A stretch of 64,000 nucleotides of DNA from NCBI GenBank assembly GCA_018902795.1, contig JAHIQD010000023.1, positions 62,001 to 126,000 of the forward strand, given 5' to 3'. Both the position numbers and the translations under genes were made by a program. This document shows, piece by piece, positions 50,895 to 60,900 of this stretch; position 1 is the first letter of the stretch; the number at the start of each line of letters is the position of its first letter. The DNA is from Bacteroidota bacterium. Its GTDB lineage: Bacteria; Bacteroidota; Bacteroidia; Flavobacteriales; Weeksellaceae. Under the pieces are notes generated by a model, which was not told where the DNA came from, made no database searches, and worked only from the letters and a program-made list of their open reading frames with translations.

Positions 50895-52258
50895 TTTAAA
50901 AATTCTTCAATCGCAACGGTTTTCTGTTCGCCGTCTGCCAGATTTTTCACTGTAATATTTCCTTCCGCAATCTCCTGTTCCCCGAAGAACACCAAATTTG
51001 GGATTCCTTTTTTCTCAGCGTAAGTAAACTGTTTTTTCAGTTTGGAGGATTCAGGATAAAGTTCGGCAGAGATTCCCTTTGCGCGAAGTTTTGCAATAAT
51101 TTTCAAAGCTTCCACGGCTTCGTTATCTCCGTAATTGGCAAACAGATATTTCACTGAAATCTCATTGCTTTCAGGGAATAATCCAAGTTCTTCCATGACG
51201 AGAAAAATTCTATCTAATCCAAATGAAATTCCGATTCCCGGAATGTTTTTCACCCCAAATACTTCCGTGAGGTTATCATATCTCCCGCCGCCGCCAATGG
51301 AACCCATGGCAACACCGTTGGCTTTCACTTCAAAGATGGCTCCGGTGTAATAATCGAGTCCTCTGGCGAGGGTAATATCAAATTTGAGGTTCTCTGCAGA
51401 AATCCCCAGTTCCAGGCATTGGGTCAGAACGAATTCCAGCTCATTCACGCCTGCGGTTCCGGTTTCATTTTCTTCGAATTTCGATTTCAGCTCTAATACA
51501 TTTTTAAGCGCATCATTACTCTGGCTGAAAAGGAAATCAAGTTTATCAACAGATTCCTGTGATATATTTTTCTCCAAAAGCTCTTTCACTACTCCGTCTT
51601 TCCCGATTTTATCCAACTTGTCGAGCGCCACGGTAAAATCAATCAGCTGTTCTGAAATGCCTGCATATTCCGCCAACCCTGAAAGAATTTTCCGGTTGTT
51701 CAAATGAATGGTCACAGGAATTTTCAGTTCTCCGAATGATTTCAAATAAAGCTGAACCAGTTCCACTTCCTGCCACAGACTTTCACTTCCCACCACATCG
51801 GCGTCACACTGAGAAAATTCTCTGAAACGTCCTTTCTGAGGACGGTCTGCGCGCCAAACCGGCTGAATCTGATATCTTTTGAAAGGAAAAACCATCTGTC
51901 CGTGATTCATCGCCACGAAACGTGCAAACGGAACCGTAAGATCATAACGGAGGGCTTTTTCTGAGATCTGTGAAATCAGTTTCTGGGAATTTTTAGAAGT
52001 CCAGTCTTCATCATTGGTTTTGGAGGCGTAATCGCCGGAATTCAGGATCTTAAAAATCAAGCGGTCGCCTTCTTCCCCATATTTACCGGTCAAAGTAGAA
52101 AGATTCTCAAAACTGGGAGTTTCCAAAGGCTGGAAACCGAAGAGTTCGAAGTTCTTCTGTAAAGCATTGATGATCAATCTTCTGTTGATCACTTCCTTTG
52201 CGGTAAAATCCCGGGTTCCTTTGGCTAAGCTTGGCTTCATGCTGTATTTTTGGCTCAT
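50879..52258 (-). CDS. hisS: Histidyl-tRNA synthetase
   Basis: 459 residues. A class II aminoacyl-tRNA synthetase with motif 1 region FELFGFQPLETPSFE, motif 2 FKRYQIQPVWRADRPQKGRFREFSQCDADVVG, histidine-A motif LARGLDYYTGAIFEV, GGGGRYDNL and motif 3 GIGISFGLDRI. A C-terminal anticodon-binding domain starts at about 360. MSQKYSMKPSLAKGTRDF allows a start at 52258 or at the internal Met (52240); the latter matches the common family start. The C-terminal tail is encoded by a GGTTRA tract. Upstream gene of the hisS-EamA pair. Confidence 0.96.
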   Translation of the reverse strand: MSQKYSMKPSLAKGTRDFTAKEVINRRLIINALQKNFELFGFQPLETPSFENLSTLTGKYGEEGDRLIFKILNSGDYASKTNDEDWTSKNSQKLISQISEKALRYDLTVPFARFVAMNHGQMVFPFKRYQIQPVWRADRPQKGRFREFSQCDADVVGSESLWQEVELVQLYLKSFGELKIPVTIHLNNRKILSGLAEYAGISEQLIDFTVALDKLDKIGKDGVVKELLEKNISQESVDKLDFLFSQSNDALKNVLELKSKFEENETGTAGVNELEFVLTQCLELGISAENLKFDITLARGLDYYTGAIFEVKANGVAMGSIGGGGRYDNLTEVFGVKNIPGIGISFGLDRIFLVMEELGLFPESNEISVKYLFANYGDNEAVEALKIIAKLRAKGISAELYPESSKLKKQFTYAEKKGIPNLVFFGEQEIAEGNITVKNLADGEQKTVAIEEFLNQPQP

Positions 52259-52389
52259 GATTTATTGTAATAAATAATCTGTTTCGATTATTACGGTACA
52301 AAAATAAGGATTTCATTTTTCTCTGTCAGAATCCCTGACAAGTATTTCTGAAAACGGGCCTTCAATTTTCATTCTGATTCCTTTCTACA

Positions 52390-52415
52390 AAAAAACTGCT
52401 TCCATATAGAAGCAG
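52390..52415 (-). terminator. Terminator of the MdaB-like gene
   Basis: CTGCTTC/GAAGCAG stem with a 6-base loop, followed by a T run on the minus strand. Confidence 0.85.
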
Positions 52416-52428
52416 CTGAACGTTTATA

Positions 52429-53040
52429 CTATTTCAATGCGCAAAGTTCTTCTTCGAAAACACACTTCAGATGATCTTCATAGCGCTGCATATCTTTTGG
52501 GACATCAGCATTTTTCTCGATATCGTGGAAATGAAAACCTTCCACTTTCTCTAAACTCACAAAAGCGTTCATTCTGTGAAAACCGAAAAGCGGACCTTCA
52601 TCTACCGATTTTTCATTAAAAAACTCTCCCGGAATGGTGAATGCAGTTTCAGGTGCATTCCAACTGGTGGTGAGCATATATTTTCTTCCGCCGAGCATCC
52701 CGCCCGTACCGTAATTAATTTCCGGATTTTGTCTGGAACGTCCGTCGCTGTTATAAATTCCCTTCTGATGACCTGCTGTGAAAACTTCGTCTATATATTT
52801 TTTGAAACCGTGAGGAAGCTGAAACCACCAGATTGGCGTATGGTAAATAATATAATCTGCCCACACGAATTTTTCCACTTCTTCATCCGGATTATAATCT
52901 GAATCGGTATGTGTAATTTTTACCTCCACTCCCGGAATCCCGCTGAAAAAACTTTCGGTTTTCCCTGTTACGGTCTGATTGAATTTTCCGCCGCTGTGAC
53001 CGAAGTTCTGACCTGCATTAACGATGAGTATCTTTTTCAT
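52429..53040 (-). CDS. NAD(P)H:quinone oxidoreductase, MdaB-like flavodoxin fold
   Basis: 203 residues. A flavodoxin-like fold with MKKILIVNAGQNFGHSGGKFNQ (FMN/FAD phosphate region), DYIIYHTPIWWFQLPHGFKKYIDEVFTAG and GGMLGGRKYMLTTSWNAPETAF, all typical of MdaB-type FAD-dependent quinone reductases. It catalyses two-electron reduction of quinones. The frame extends 13 codons upstream, but MKKILIVNAG is the family start. It lies 106 bp downstream of a Crp-type regulator on the same strand, which may control it. Confidence 0.9.
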   Translation of the reverse strand: MKKILIVNAGQNFGHSGGKFNQTVTGKTESFFSGIPGVEVKITHTDSDYNPDEEVEKFVWADYIIYHTPIWWFQLPHGFKKYIDEVFTAGHQKGIYNSDGRSRQNPEINYGTGGMLGGRKYMLTTSWNAPETAFTIPGEFFNEKSVDEGPLFGFHRMNAFVSLEKVEGFHFHDIEKNADVPKDMQRYEDHLKCVFEEELCALK

Positions 53041-53146
53041 TATATTCTCTTTAAAATTATAATGCAAAGTTCGGTTCAAGCAACGGGATAAAAAATGTGA
53101 TGAGTCACCATTTAGAAGTGACTTACCTCACTTTTGGGAAGGAGAA

Positions 53147-53713
53147 TCAAAACCGGCTCAAAGTTTCGCGGCTTACCCCCAGAAAAGAGGCAAGCATTTT
53201 CTTTGGGACGCGCTGTATCAGATCCGGATTTTTATCAAGGAGCTGGTTGTAGCGCTCTTCGGCAGATTCTTTCATCAGGGACAATACTCTCTGCTGAAGG
53301 CCGATAAACCCTCGGTTGGATTTCTGCCTGAAAAAATTAGCCATTTTATGGATTTTTTCGCAGATGATTTCGCGGCCTTCAAAAGACAGGGCGAGAAAGG
53401 TGCAGTCTTCAATACAATCTACATTCATGGTTGCAGGCTGGTGAAACTGAAATGCAAAATAATCGCTTACCCAATAGTTTTCCTTCGCAAACTGTATGAT
53501 GAATTCTTTTCCGTTTTCATCAATCTCATACGATTTCACCAAACCCGAAACGATCAGAAACTCTTCCTGTACATGTTGCCCCTGCTGTATGAGGAACTGA
53601 TGTTTCCGAAGTTTCTTTAAAGTAAAAAACTCCGAAACAAAATTCCATTCTTCTTCTGTAAGGTCGTAAAATTCAGAAATATGTTTTCTTAAAAAAAAAA
53701 TGTATTGGTCCAT
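53147..53713 (-). CDS. Crp/Fnr family transcriptional regulator
   Basis: 188 residues. A cyclic-nucleotide-binding-like beta-roll (about 25-115: LRKHQFLIQQGQHVQEEFLIVSGLVKSYEID) is followed by a helix and a winged HTH ending VPKKMLASFLGVSRETLSRF at the very C-terminus. It lacks the Cys set of Fnr, and the Arg/Ser contacts for cAMP are not evident. It has a single-partner layout with the MdaB-like reductase gene downstream; the gap contains GTGATGAGTCAC and GTGACTTACCTCAC, possible binding half-sites. Confidence 0.88.
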   Translation of the reverse strand: MDQYIFFLRKHISEFYDLTEEEWNFVSEFFTLKKLRKHQFLIQQGQHVQEEFLIVSGLVKSYEIDENGKEFIIQFAKENYWVSDYFAFQFHQPATMNVDCIEDCTFLALSFEGREIICEKIHKMANFFRQKSNRGFIGLQQRVLSLMKESAEERYNQLLDKNPDLIQRVPKKMLASFLGVSRETLSRF

Positions 53714-53775
53714 CCATCAAAAATCTTCTACAAAAATAAAAAGAAGTTTGCTATACTTTCATTTATTTCAGGAAT

Positions 53776-53810
53776 AAAAAAGCCCATCCCCATCAGATAC
53801 AGAAATGGGC
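53776..53810 (-). terminator. Terminator of the HRDC gene
   Basis: GCCCAT/ATGGGC stem with a long loop that can pair further, followed by a T run on the minus strand. Confidence 0.7.
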
Positions 53811-53819
53811 GGAATGCAT

Positions 53820-54269
53820 TCAGACACTTTCCAAAATCTCAATGATTTCCTCCCCATAATTTTCGATTTTATGCTTGCCGAAACCTTTGATCTCGAGTAA
53901 TTCCTCTTTTTTGGCAGGTTTGTATTTGGCGATGGAAAGCAGCTCCTTATTGGTCGCGATAAAATAGACGGGGAGATTCTGGTTTTTTGCTTTTTCAGTT
54001 CTCCAAAGCTTCAGGGAATCGAGAATTTTAATTTCATCCGAATTAAGTTTCTCACCCATCTCCACGGAATATTTCTGATTTCTGGCGTCATTAACGGCCA
54101 TTTTGAGTTCTTCATAATAAAGAATTACCGACCAGTAACTTTCTTCGTCTTTTACGAACGCCGATTCAAATTTCAGCACGTTATTTTCCTTCAGGAAACG
54201 GTCGAGCACACTTTGGTCGTGAGTGATGAATTCATCTGACAACCGTACTTTTAAAACTTTTACTTTCAT
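53820..54269 (-). CDS. HRDC domain protein
   Basis: 149 residues. The C-terminal ~75 residues form an HRDC domain (LDSLKLWRTEKAKNQNLPVYFIATNKELLSIAKYKPAKKEELLEIKGFGKHKIENYGEEIIEIL), a nucleic-acid-binding module of RecQ and RNase D. The N-terminal half (VRLSDEFITHDQSVLDRFLKEN) is unassigned. It has no helicase or nuclease domain, so it is probably an accessory DNA/RNA-binding protein. It follows ssb by 80 bp on the same strand with a hairpin between. Confidence 0.85.
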   Translation of the reverse strand: MKVKVLKVRLSDEFITHDQSVLDRFLKENNVLKFESAFVKDEESYWSVILYYEELKMAVNDARNQKYSVEMGEKLNSDEIKILDSLKLWRTEKAKNQNLPVYFIATNKELLSIAKYKPAKKEELLEIKGFGKHKIENYGEEIIEILESV

Positions 54270-54292
54270 GATTTTGTGTTTTTAGAATTTAG

Positions 54293-54339
54293 AAAACCCT
54301 GTCAAAGCCGATAAAAACTAAATTTAAAGGCTTTGACAG
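54293..54339 (-). terminator. Terminator of ssb
   Basis: CTGTCAAAGCC/GGCTTTGACAG 11-bp stem with a ~17-base loop, followed by a T-rich stretch on the minus strand. Confidence 0.7.
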
Positions 54340-54349
54340 AGTGAATCTG

Positions 54350-54679
54350 TTATTTACTGCCAAGCATGACCATCTGATCGACGCGGATTTCCGTGAAATA
54401 GTGTTTCACACCATCTTTATCATCCCAATTCCGGTAAACAATTTTACCTTCCACGGCAATTTCCTTCCCTTTGTCCACATATTTTTCCATAATGTCGGCC
54501 AGTTTGCCGTTGACTACCAGATTATGCCACTGCGTTTCTTCCACTTTTTCGCCCAGGGCGTTGGTGTAATGATCTGTTGTTGCAAGGCTTACTTTTGCTA
54601 ATTTTCCGTTTTCGAAGTTTACGATTTCCACTTCTTTACCTGTTCTACCAATCAAGGTAACTTTGTTTCTTAGTGACAT
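54350..54679 (-). CDS. ssb: Single-stranded DNA-binding protein, short form
   Basis: 109 residues. A single OB fold: MSLRNKVTLIGRTGKEVEIVNFENGKLAKVSLATTD, TQWHNLVVNGKLADIMEKYVDKGKEIAVEGKIVYRNWDDKDG. It ends right after the OB fold (MVMLGSK) with no linker or acidic DDDIPF-type tip, so it cannot recruit partners like housekeeping SSB. It is probably a paralogue used in recombination or stress. Near an HRDC protein gene. Confidence 0.9.
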   Translation of the reverse strand: MSLRNKVTLIGRTGKEVEIVNFENGKLAKVSLATTDHYTNALGEKVEETQWHNLVVNGKLADIMEKYVDKGKEIAVEGKIVYRNWDDKDGVKHYFTEIRVDQMVMLGSK

Positions 54680-54766
54680 GGCTTTAAATTTTTAATTAAA
54701 CATCAGAAACGAGTCTCACTGATTTTCCCCGAATCTCTGATGCAAAGATTCACCGGTCTGTGAAAA

Positions 54767-55027
54767 TTAGCCGGTAGAGAACTGTTTATTATCGTTTACA
54801 GTCGTTTGTATCGGGTAGCTATTTGATAACCAATAAAATACAACCTGTTTTTTTTGAGGAGACTGAAGGACTCTTTTTCCTTTTTTGGTTCCGGTCCGGA
54901 TGTCCGCTGCCCGCTTTTTCCCATCCTTAAGCCAGGCAAAAAAAGGATATTCACTGACTTTAAGGCTAAAATTAAGCGCAGTTTCAGGTCCGAAAAACGT
55001 GCTTTTTAAGATTGATTTAAAGGTCAT
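54767..55027 (-). CDS. Possible small hypothetical protein
   Basis: 86 residues, soluble and basic, starting MTFKSILKSTFFGPETALNF and containing SEYPFFAWLKDGKKRAADIR. Composition is protein-like and nothing competes on the other strand, but no family is recognised, no promoter box is seen, and the gap between ssb and the oxidoreductase is otherwise empty. Could be spurious. Confidence 0.35.
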   Translation of the reverse strand: MTFKSILKSTFFGPETALNFSLKVSEYPFFAWLKDGKKRAADIRTGTKKGKRVLQSPQKKQVVFYWLSNSYPIQTTVNDNKQFSTG

Positions 55028-55076
55028 TTAAAGATCATTTAAACATTACACTCATTTAAAAACCGGTATTTCTCAA

Positions 55077-55084
55077 TATATTTG
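55077..55084 (+). promoter_or_regulatory. Promoter of the Gfo/Idh/MocA gene, -7 box
   Basis: TATATTTG matches TAnnTTTG, 16 bp before the ATG at 55101. Confidence 0.5.
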
Positions 55085-55100
55085 TGTTAAAATTAGAAGT

Positions 55101-56156
55101 ATGCAACTGGTAAAAGTGGGGCTCTGTGCCTTTGGTATGAGCGGTAAAGTTTTTCATGCGCCGTTTTTAAAAGAACATCCGGGATTTTTTATGTCTGCGG
55201 TGGTGGAAAGATCGAAAGAAGAATCCAAATCTCAATATCCTGAGGCGACGATTTACCGGTCTGTAGAAGAGATGCTTCAGCTCGCAGATATCGATCTGGT
55301 TGTGGTCAACACTCCCGTTCAGACACATTTCGAATATGCAAAAGCAGCTTTAGAAGCGGGAAAAAATGTCATCGTAGAAAAACCATTTACCGTCAGTGTA
55401 ACGGAAGCGAATGAACTCGTAAGGCTGGCGGAAGAGAAAAACCTTTTCCTGAGTGTTTATCAAAACCGCAGATTCGACCGGGATTATCTTCAGGTAAAAA
55501 AAATCCTGGCCGAGGAAAAACTGGGAACTCTTAAAGAAGCAGAAATCCGTTTTGACCGGTTCCGTACCCAAGCCAGCGGCAAAGCGCACAAAGAAAATCC
55601 GGCGCAGAAAGGTTCAGGATCGGTTCATGATCTGGGATCTCACCTCATCGATCAGGCCACGCAGCTTTTCGGTTTTCCGGAAAAACTTTTTGCTGATGTA
55701 TTTTCCATGAAAGGTTCAGCTTTTGCGAACGACTATTTCGAAATTTTACTCTATTATAAAAATGATTTACGAGTAAGACTAAAATCGTCTGTCTTCAGTA
55801 AAGAAGCACATTATGCCTATGTTTTGCATGGTGATAACGGAAGCTTTTTACAGGAAAGAACCGACAGGCAGGAAGACGAACTGGTTGCCGGGGCTGTTCC
55901 CACCTTTGGGGAAGACTGGACGGAACCTTTGCATGAAACCGACGGAATTCTTCATTATTTTAATGAAAGCTCCATGTGGGAAAGACTCATCACCCTTAGT
56001 CAGCCGGGAAATTATATGCATTATTATCAGCAAATTTACGAACACATCGTTTTCGGTTCGGACCTGCCTTCACCGGGACGGGAAATCATTCAGAATATGA
56101 AGATTATTGAAGCGGCACTGGAAAGTGCTGAAAAAGGAATCACTGTTTATTTTTGA
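55101..56156 (+). CDS. Gfo/Idh/MocA family oxidoreductase
   Basis: 351 residues. NAD(P)-dependent dehydrogenase. The N-terminal Rossmann fold begins VKVGLCAFGMSGKVFHAPFL, followed by DLVVVNTPVQTHFEYAKAALEAGKNVIVEKPFTVSV with the family Glu-Lys-Pro motif. A C-terminal beta-sheet domain carries GSVHDLGSHLIDQATQLFG with the catalytic Asp/His region. The GMSGKVFHAPF variant is shared by the YdgJ/IolG-like group. Substrate (a sugar or inositol derivative) unknown. Monocistronic. Confidence 0.92.
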   Translation: MQLVKVGLCAFGMSGKVFHAPFLKEHPGFFMSAVVERSKEESKSQYPEATIYRSVEEMLQLADIDLVVVNTPVQTHFEYAKAALEAGKNVIVEKPFTVSVTEANELVRLAEEKNLFLSVYQNRRFDRDYLQVKKILAEEKLGTLKEAEIRFDRFRTQASGKAHKENPAQKGSGSVHDLGSHLIDQATQLFGFPEKLFADVFSMKGSAFANDYFEILLYYKNDLRVRLKSSVFSKEAHYAYVLHGDNGSFLQERTDRQEDELVAGAVPTFGEDWTEPLHETDGILHYFNESSMWERLITLSQPGNYMHYYQQIYEHIVFGSDLPSPGREIIQNMKIIEAALESAEKGITVYF

Positions 56157-56192
56157 GGCTGAGGATAAGGTTGAGGTTGAGGTTAAGGATGA
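56157..56192. repeat. (GAGGTT)n-like tract after the oxidoreductase
   Basis: GGCTGAGGATAAGGTTGAGG, then TTGAGGTTAAGGATGA: imperfect hexamers starting at the base after the stop codon. Confidence 0.6.
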
Positions 56193-56256
56193 GCGTGAGA
56201 ACGCACGTATATTGAGAAATTACAAGTATTGAAATTCATTTTAAAAACGAGAGACC

Positions 56257-56703
56257 ATGAACTCCAACTCCGACCGCGAAATTTTCAGTTCACGAATTTT
56301 ACATTCGCCAATAGAACATGTTTATCAGGCTTTTGCAGATCCTCTGCACCTGAAAAACTGGTGGGGGCCAGAAGGATTCACCAACACCATCCACGAATTT
56401 GATCTGAGGCCAGGCGGCAGATGGATCCTTACCATGCATGGGCCTGAACAGGGCCATTATGAAAACTCATCGGTGTTCAAAACTGTTCAGCCCCCTCATT
56501 CAGTCACCTGGAAAAGAATTTCGAAGCCCTTATTCGATATGGAAATCGGTTTTGAAAAGATCAGTGAATCAGAGACCAAAATCTTCTTCAGCATGATTTT
56601 TGCTACACGGGAAGAATGTGACAAAATCAGACGTTTTGCAGCACTCAAAAATGAGGAAAACTTCGACCGGCTTGAAAGAGAACTTCTTACTTTTCCTGAG
56701 TAA
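56257..56703 (+). CDS. SRPBCC / AHSA1 (Aha1-like) domain protein
   Basis: 148 residues. A START-like ligand-binding fold: FSSRILHSPIEHVYQAFADPLHLKNWWGPEGFTNTIHEFDLRPGGRWILTMHGP, typical of the AHSA1 group (NWWGP, RPGG). The C-terminal helix is LKNEENFDRLERELL. It binds an unknown hydrophobic ligand. Monocistronic between the oxidoreductase and the signalling operon. Confidence 0.9.
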   Translation: MNSNSDREIFSSRILHSPIEHVYQAFADPLHLKNWWGPEGFTNTIHEFDLRPGGRWILTMHGPEQGHYENSSVFKTVQPPHSVTWKRISKPLFDMEIGFEKISESETKIFFSMIFATREECDKIRRFAALKNEENFDRLERELLTFPE

Positions 56704-56831
56704 AAAGATCCCCCGTCATGCGAACGCAGGCAAAAAGATAAGCCGCGCGGTAAGAATACCTGATTGCAAAAGGTTCAAAATTCATATATTTGGAGACTTT
56801 TGTTATTAAATTTTAAAATATTTATTAAAAA

Positions 56832-57959
56832 ATGATTCTGATCGTAGACGATGCTCCCGAAAATATCATCTCCTTAAAAAAAGTGCTCGAAAAAAACGGT
56901 TTTGATGTAGATACCGCATCATCCGGGGAAGAAGCGCTGAAAAAAATACTTAAAAAATCTTATGTCCTGATTATTCTTGATGTTCAGATGCCGGGAATGG
57001 ATGGTTTTGAAGTCGCCGAAACCATTTCGGGTTACAGCAGAGCAAAAGAAACCGCCATCATTTTTCTATCCGCTGCCAGCTCCAATGTCAACCTGATTAC
57101 CAGGGGATATTCCTCCGGCGGCCTGGATTATATCAGCAAACCGGTTGATATGAATATCCTGTTGCTGAAGGTAAAAACGTTCTACCGGATTTATGAGCAA
57201 AGCCGTGCCCTGAATGAAATGCAGAAAGCCCTGCGCGAAGAAATTGAGTTCAGAAAAGAAGCAGAGCGGAAAAAAGATGAGTTCATCAGCATCGCCAGTC
57301 ATGAACTGAAAACACCGATGACCAGCATTAAGGGATACATTCAGCTTTTGGAACGGAGTTTGGATAAAAACGACATTGAAACGATAAGAACCCGACTGCA
57401 TAAAGTACAGAATCAGGTCGAAAAATTAAATGTACTCATTGCGGATCTTCTGGATATTTCGAAAATTGAAAGCGGAAAATTAAAATTTAATAAAAAACAT
57501 TTTTCTTTTGATCATCTGCTTGACCATATTCTTGAAATCATGCAGCAATCGAATCCCCAAATAAAACTCGTAAAGAAAGGAAATGTGGAAGGAAATGTGT
57601 ACGCTGATGAAATGCGGATTGAACAGGTCATTATTAATTTTATGACCAATGCTATTAAATATGCACCCGACACCGAAGAAATCCACATCAGCTCCATGAT
57701 ACGGGAGGATGAAATTTACTTTTCGGTACGGGATTTCGGAATGGGCATGCCAGAGGAGCATCAACAAAAAATCTTTGACAAATTCTACCGGATCGAGGAA
57801 ACTTCCGAACGGTTTCAGGGACTGGGCATCGGGCTTTATATCTGTCAGGAAATCATAGAAAGACATGGGGGAACCGTAGGCGTTAACAGTACACCCGGTG
57901 AAGGCTCAGAATTTTATTTTACAATACCGGTAAATCCTGAGAAGGAAAAAAATCAATAA
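56832..57959 (+). CDS. REC-HisKA-HATPase hybrid (response regulator/histidine kinase)
   Basis: 375 residues, cytoplasmic. An N-terminal receiver (LIVDDAPENI; phospho-Asp50 in IILDVQMPGMDG; ISKPVD) is joined by a coiled coil (about 120-148) to HisKA with His157 in ASHELKTPMTSIKGY. HATPase motifs are NFMTNAIKYAPD, DFGMGMP and GLGIGLYI. The order REC first, kinase second means the kinase is switched by an upstream phosphodonor. First gene of the six-gene signalling operon; 6 bp before the CHASE3 kinase. Confidence 0.92.
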   Translation: MILIVDDAPENIISLKKVLEKNGFDVDTASSGEEALKKILKKSYVLIILDVQMPGMDGFEVAETISGYSRAKETAIIFLSAASSNVNLITRGYSSGGLDYISKPVDMNILLLKVKTFYRIYEQSRALNEMQKALREEIEFRKEAERKKDEFISIASHELKTPMTSIKGYIQLLERSLDKNDIETIRTRLHKVQNQVEKLNVLIADLLDISKIESGKLKFNKKHFSFDHLLDHILEIMQQSNPQIKLVKKGNVEGNVYADEMRIEQVIINFMTNAIKYAPDTEEIHISSMIREDEIYFSVRDFGMGMPEEHQQKIFDKFYRIEETSERFQGLGIGLYICQEIIERHGGTVGVNSTPGEGSEFYFTIPVNPEKEKNQ

Positions 57960-57965
57960 GTAACA

Positions 57966-60900
57966 ATGATGAAATTTAAAAATAATCTTCTTTACGGACT
58001 GGGACTATCTTTGGTCCTTTTATTTATAAGCTCGATGGCATCGTATATCAGTATTAAAAACCTGATCGACAGTGCTTCGATGGTGAAAAACAGCAACCGG
58101 ATCATTCAGGATCTGGATCATGTTTTTTCGCTGGTAAAAGATGCTGAAACCGGACAGCGCGGTTATCTGCTAAGCGGAGATCTTCAGTTTCTGGAGCCCT
58201 ATAATAATGCAAAAGAACAAATATCAGAAGGCATCAACGCATTATCTGCCGAAGTGACCAACACCCATACTCAGAGCAAAAATCTGGAAAAACTGCAGCG
58301 CAGTATTGACTCGAGAATCGATATTCTGGACCGAAATCTGAACTACAAAAAAGAGCATAACACCATAAAGCCTGAGCAGCTGCTGAGCGGAAAAAAATAC
58401 ATGGACGAAATCCGCAACACCGTATCGGTGATGCAGAAAGAAGAACAGGCCATCCTGAAATCCCGCACGGAAACCATGGATCAGTTTGCCTCCTACACGC
58501 CATGGCTGATCATTATTTCGGCGCTTCTGGCTATTACCATTACGCTGGTTTTTTACCGCAAAGTCCTGCAGGACTTCAACGAAAAAACAAAACTTACGCA
58601 GGAGCTTGAGGCAAAGAACGAAGAAACAGAAAACCGCCTGCTTGCGATCGAAAAAGTAGCGGCACAAATCTCCGGCGGTGATTATAATATCCTTTGGGAC
58701 CAAAACGCTCAGGAAACCCTGGGCAGTGTGGCAGGTCCGCTGAACCATATGGCCGAATCGCTTCAGACCTCATTTAAAACCCTGGAAGAGAAAGAATGGC
58801 TGAGTTCTACCATTGCGCAGCTCAACGACCGCATGATGGGAGACAAAAGCATGGAAAAACTGGCTGCGAATATTCTGGATGAACTTACGGCCAATACCCA
58901 GAGCCACGTAGCTGCGATTTACCTGCAGGGTGAGGACAACAAACTGCATCTTACCGGAAGTTATGCCCTGGCAGATGATGCCGCCAGAAAACCTTTAAAA
59001 ATCGGTGAAGGTATTTCGGGTGAGGCTTTCCGCTCTGAAAAACAAATCGTGGTGAAGGACATTCCAGATCACGGCGTTACCATCAGCTTCGCCACCGGAA
59101 ACACGAAACCCAAAAACATTGTTGCGCTCCCCATTACCCGGTACAATTTACCTCTTGGGGTGATTGAACTTGGCGCCATGCACGATTATTCTGCCCGTGA
59201 GCTTGAATTTCTCCGTTCTGTTGCCGGAAATATCGGACTGGCCTTTTTCAGTGCCCAAAGCCGCATCAAACTTCAGGAACTTCTGGAGGAAACCCAGGCA
59301 CAGTCAGAAGAACTCCAAACCCAACATTCAGAACTTGAAAACATCAATGCTGAACTGGAGGCACAGTCGCAGAAGCTTCTTGCTTCCGAAGAAGAACTTC
59401 GCGTACAGCAGGAAGAACTCATGCAGAGCAACCAGGAACTCGAAGAAAGGACCGGACTTCTTGAGGAAAAAAATGCGCTTATTGAACAGCGCAATATTGA
59501 CATTCAGCAGAAATCAATTGAACTGGAACAGAGCACCAGGTATAAATCTGAATTTTTGGCGAACATGTCGCATGAACTGCGTACCCCGCTCAATTCCATT
59601 TTACTGCTTTCGAAATTAATGACTGAAAGCGAAGACCTCGATGAGCAATATGTAGAATATGCCGAAGTCATGCAGAGTTCCGGCCAGGGCTTACTGACGC
59701 TTATTGATGAAATTCTGGATCTGTCCAAAATTGAATCAGGAAAAATGACCCTGGAAATCAACGAGGTGCCGCTGAACGAAATTACGACGGATATGCAGAT
59801 GCTGTTCAATCCAATGGCAAAAGACAAGAATCTGGCTTTAAACATCGTTACTGATCCTGAGACGGCAACAACTTTGCACACGGACAAACTCCGTCTGGAG
59901 CAGGTTCTGAAAAACCTCCTTTCCAACGCGATCAAATTCACTTCGGAAGGAAGCATTACGCTGCACGTTTCCGGTGATGACGCGAAAGAAAAAGTATATT
60001 TCAAAGTCACCGATACCGGAATCGGCATCCCTAAGGACAAAATGAGAATGGTGTTTGAAGCATTCCAACAGGCAGACGGCTCTACTCAACGCAAATATGG
60101 CGGCACCGGACTTGGGCTTTCTATCAGCCGCGAACTGGCGCGTTTGCTCGGTGGCGAAATACAGCTGAAAAGTACCGAAGGCGAAGGCAGCGAATTCACG
60201 CTTGTGGTGCCGGTAAATATTGAAGAGGCAACTGGCTTACCCGTTCAGGTTCAGGAAGAAATTCCGGTTTATGCGGTTCAGGAGGCAGAAATACAGCCTG
60301 AACGTTTTGTAACCGACCGTATTCCACAGCAGATTGAGGATGACCGCGATGATATTCAGAAAGGGGATAAAGTGATTCTTATTATTGAAGATGACACTGC
60401 TTTTGCCAAAATCCTTATGGACTTTTCGAGGACTAAAAATTATAAAGTCATCGTGGCGGTTCGCGGAGATGCAGGTATCGAAATGGCACAGCATTACAAG
60501 CCACTGGCTATTCTGCTTGATATTCAACTGCCGGTAATGGACGGCTGGGAAGTAATGGAAGCCCTGAAATCGAATCCGCAGACCAAGCCTATTCCTGTTC
60601 ACATCATGTCGTCCATGAAATTCAAACAGGAAAGTTTATTAAGAGGTGCGGTAGATTTCATCAACAAACCCTTTGCGCTGGAACAGATGCAGGACATCTT
60701 CAGCAAGCTGGAAAACGCCCTGAACCGCTCGCCTAAAAAAGTGCTGATCGTAGAGGAAAATGAGCAGCATGCCAAAGCCTTAAGCTATTTCTTAAGAGCC
60801 AATAATATTACCACCGACATCGCCAATAATGTTTCGGACAGCATCGAATCCCTTCACAACCGGGAGATCGACTGCGTTATTCTCGACATGGGCGTGCCGG

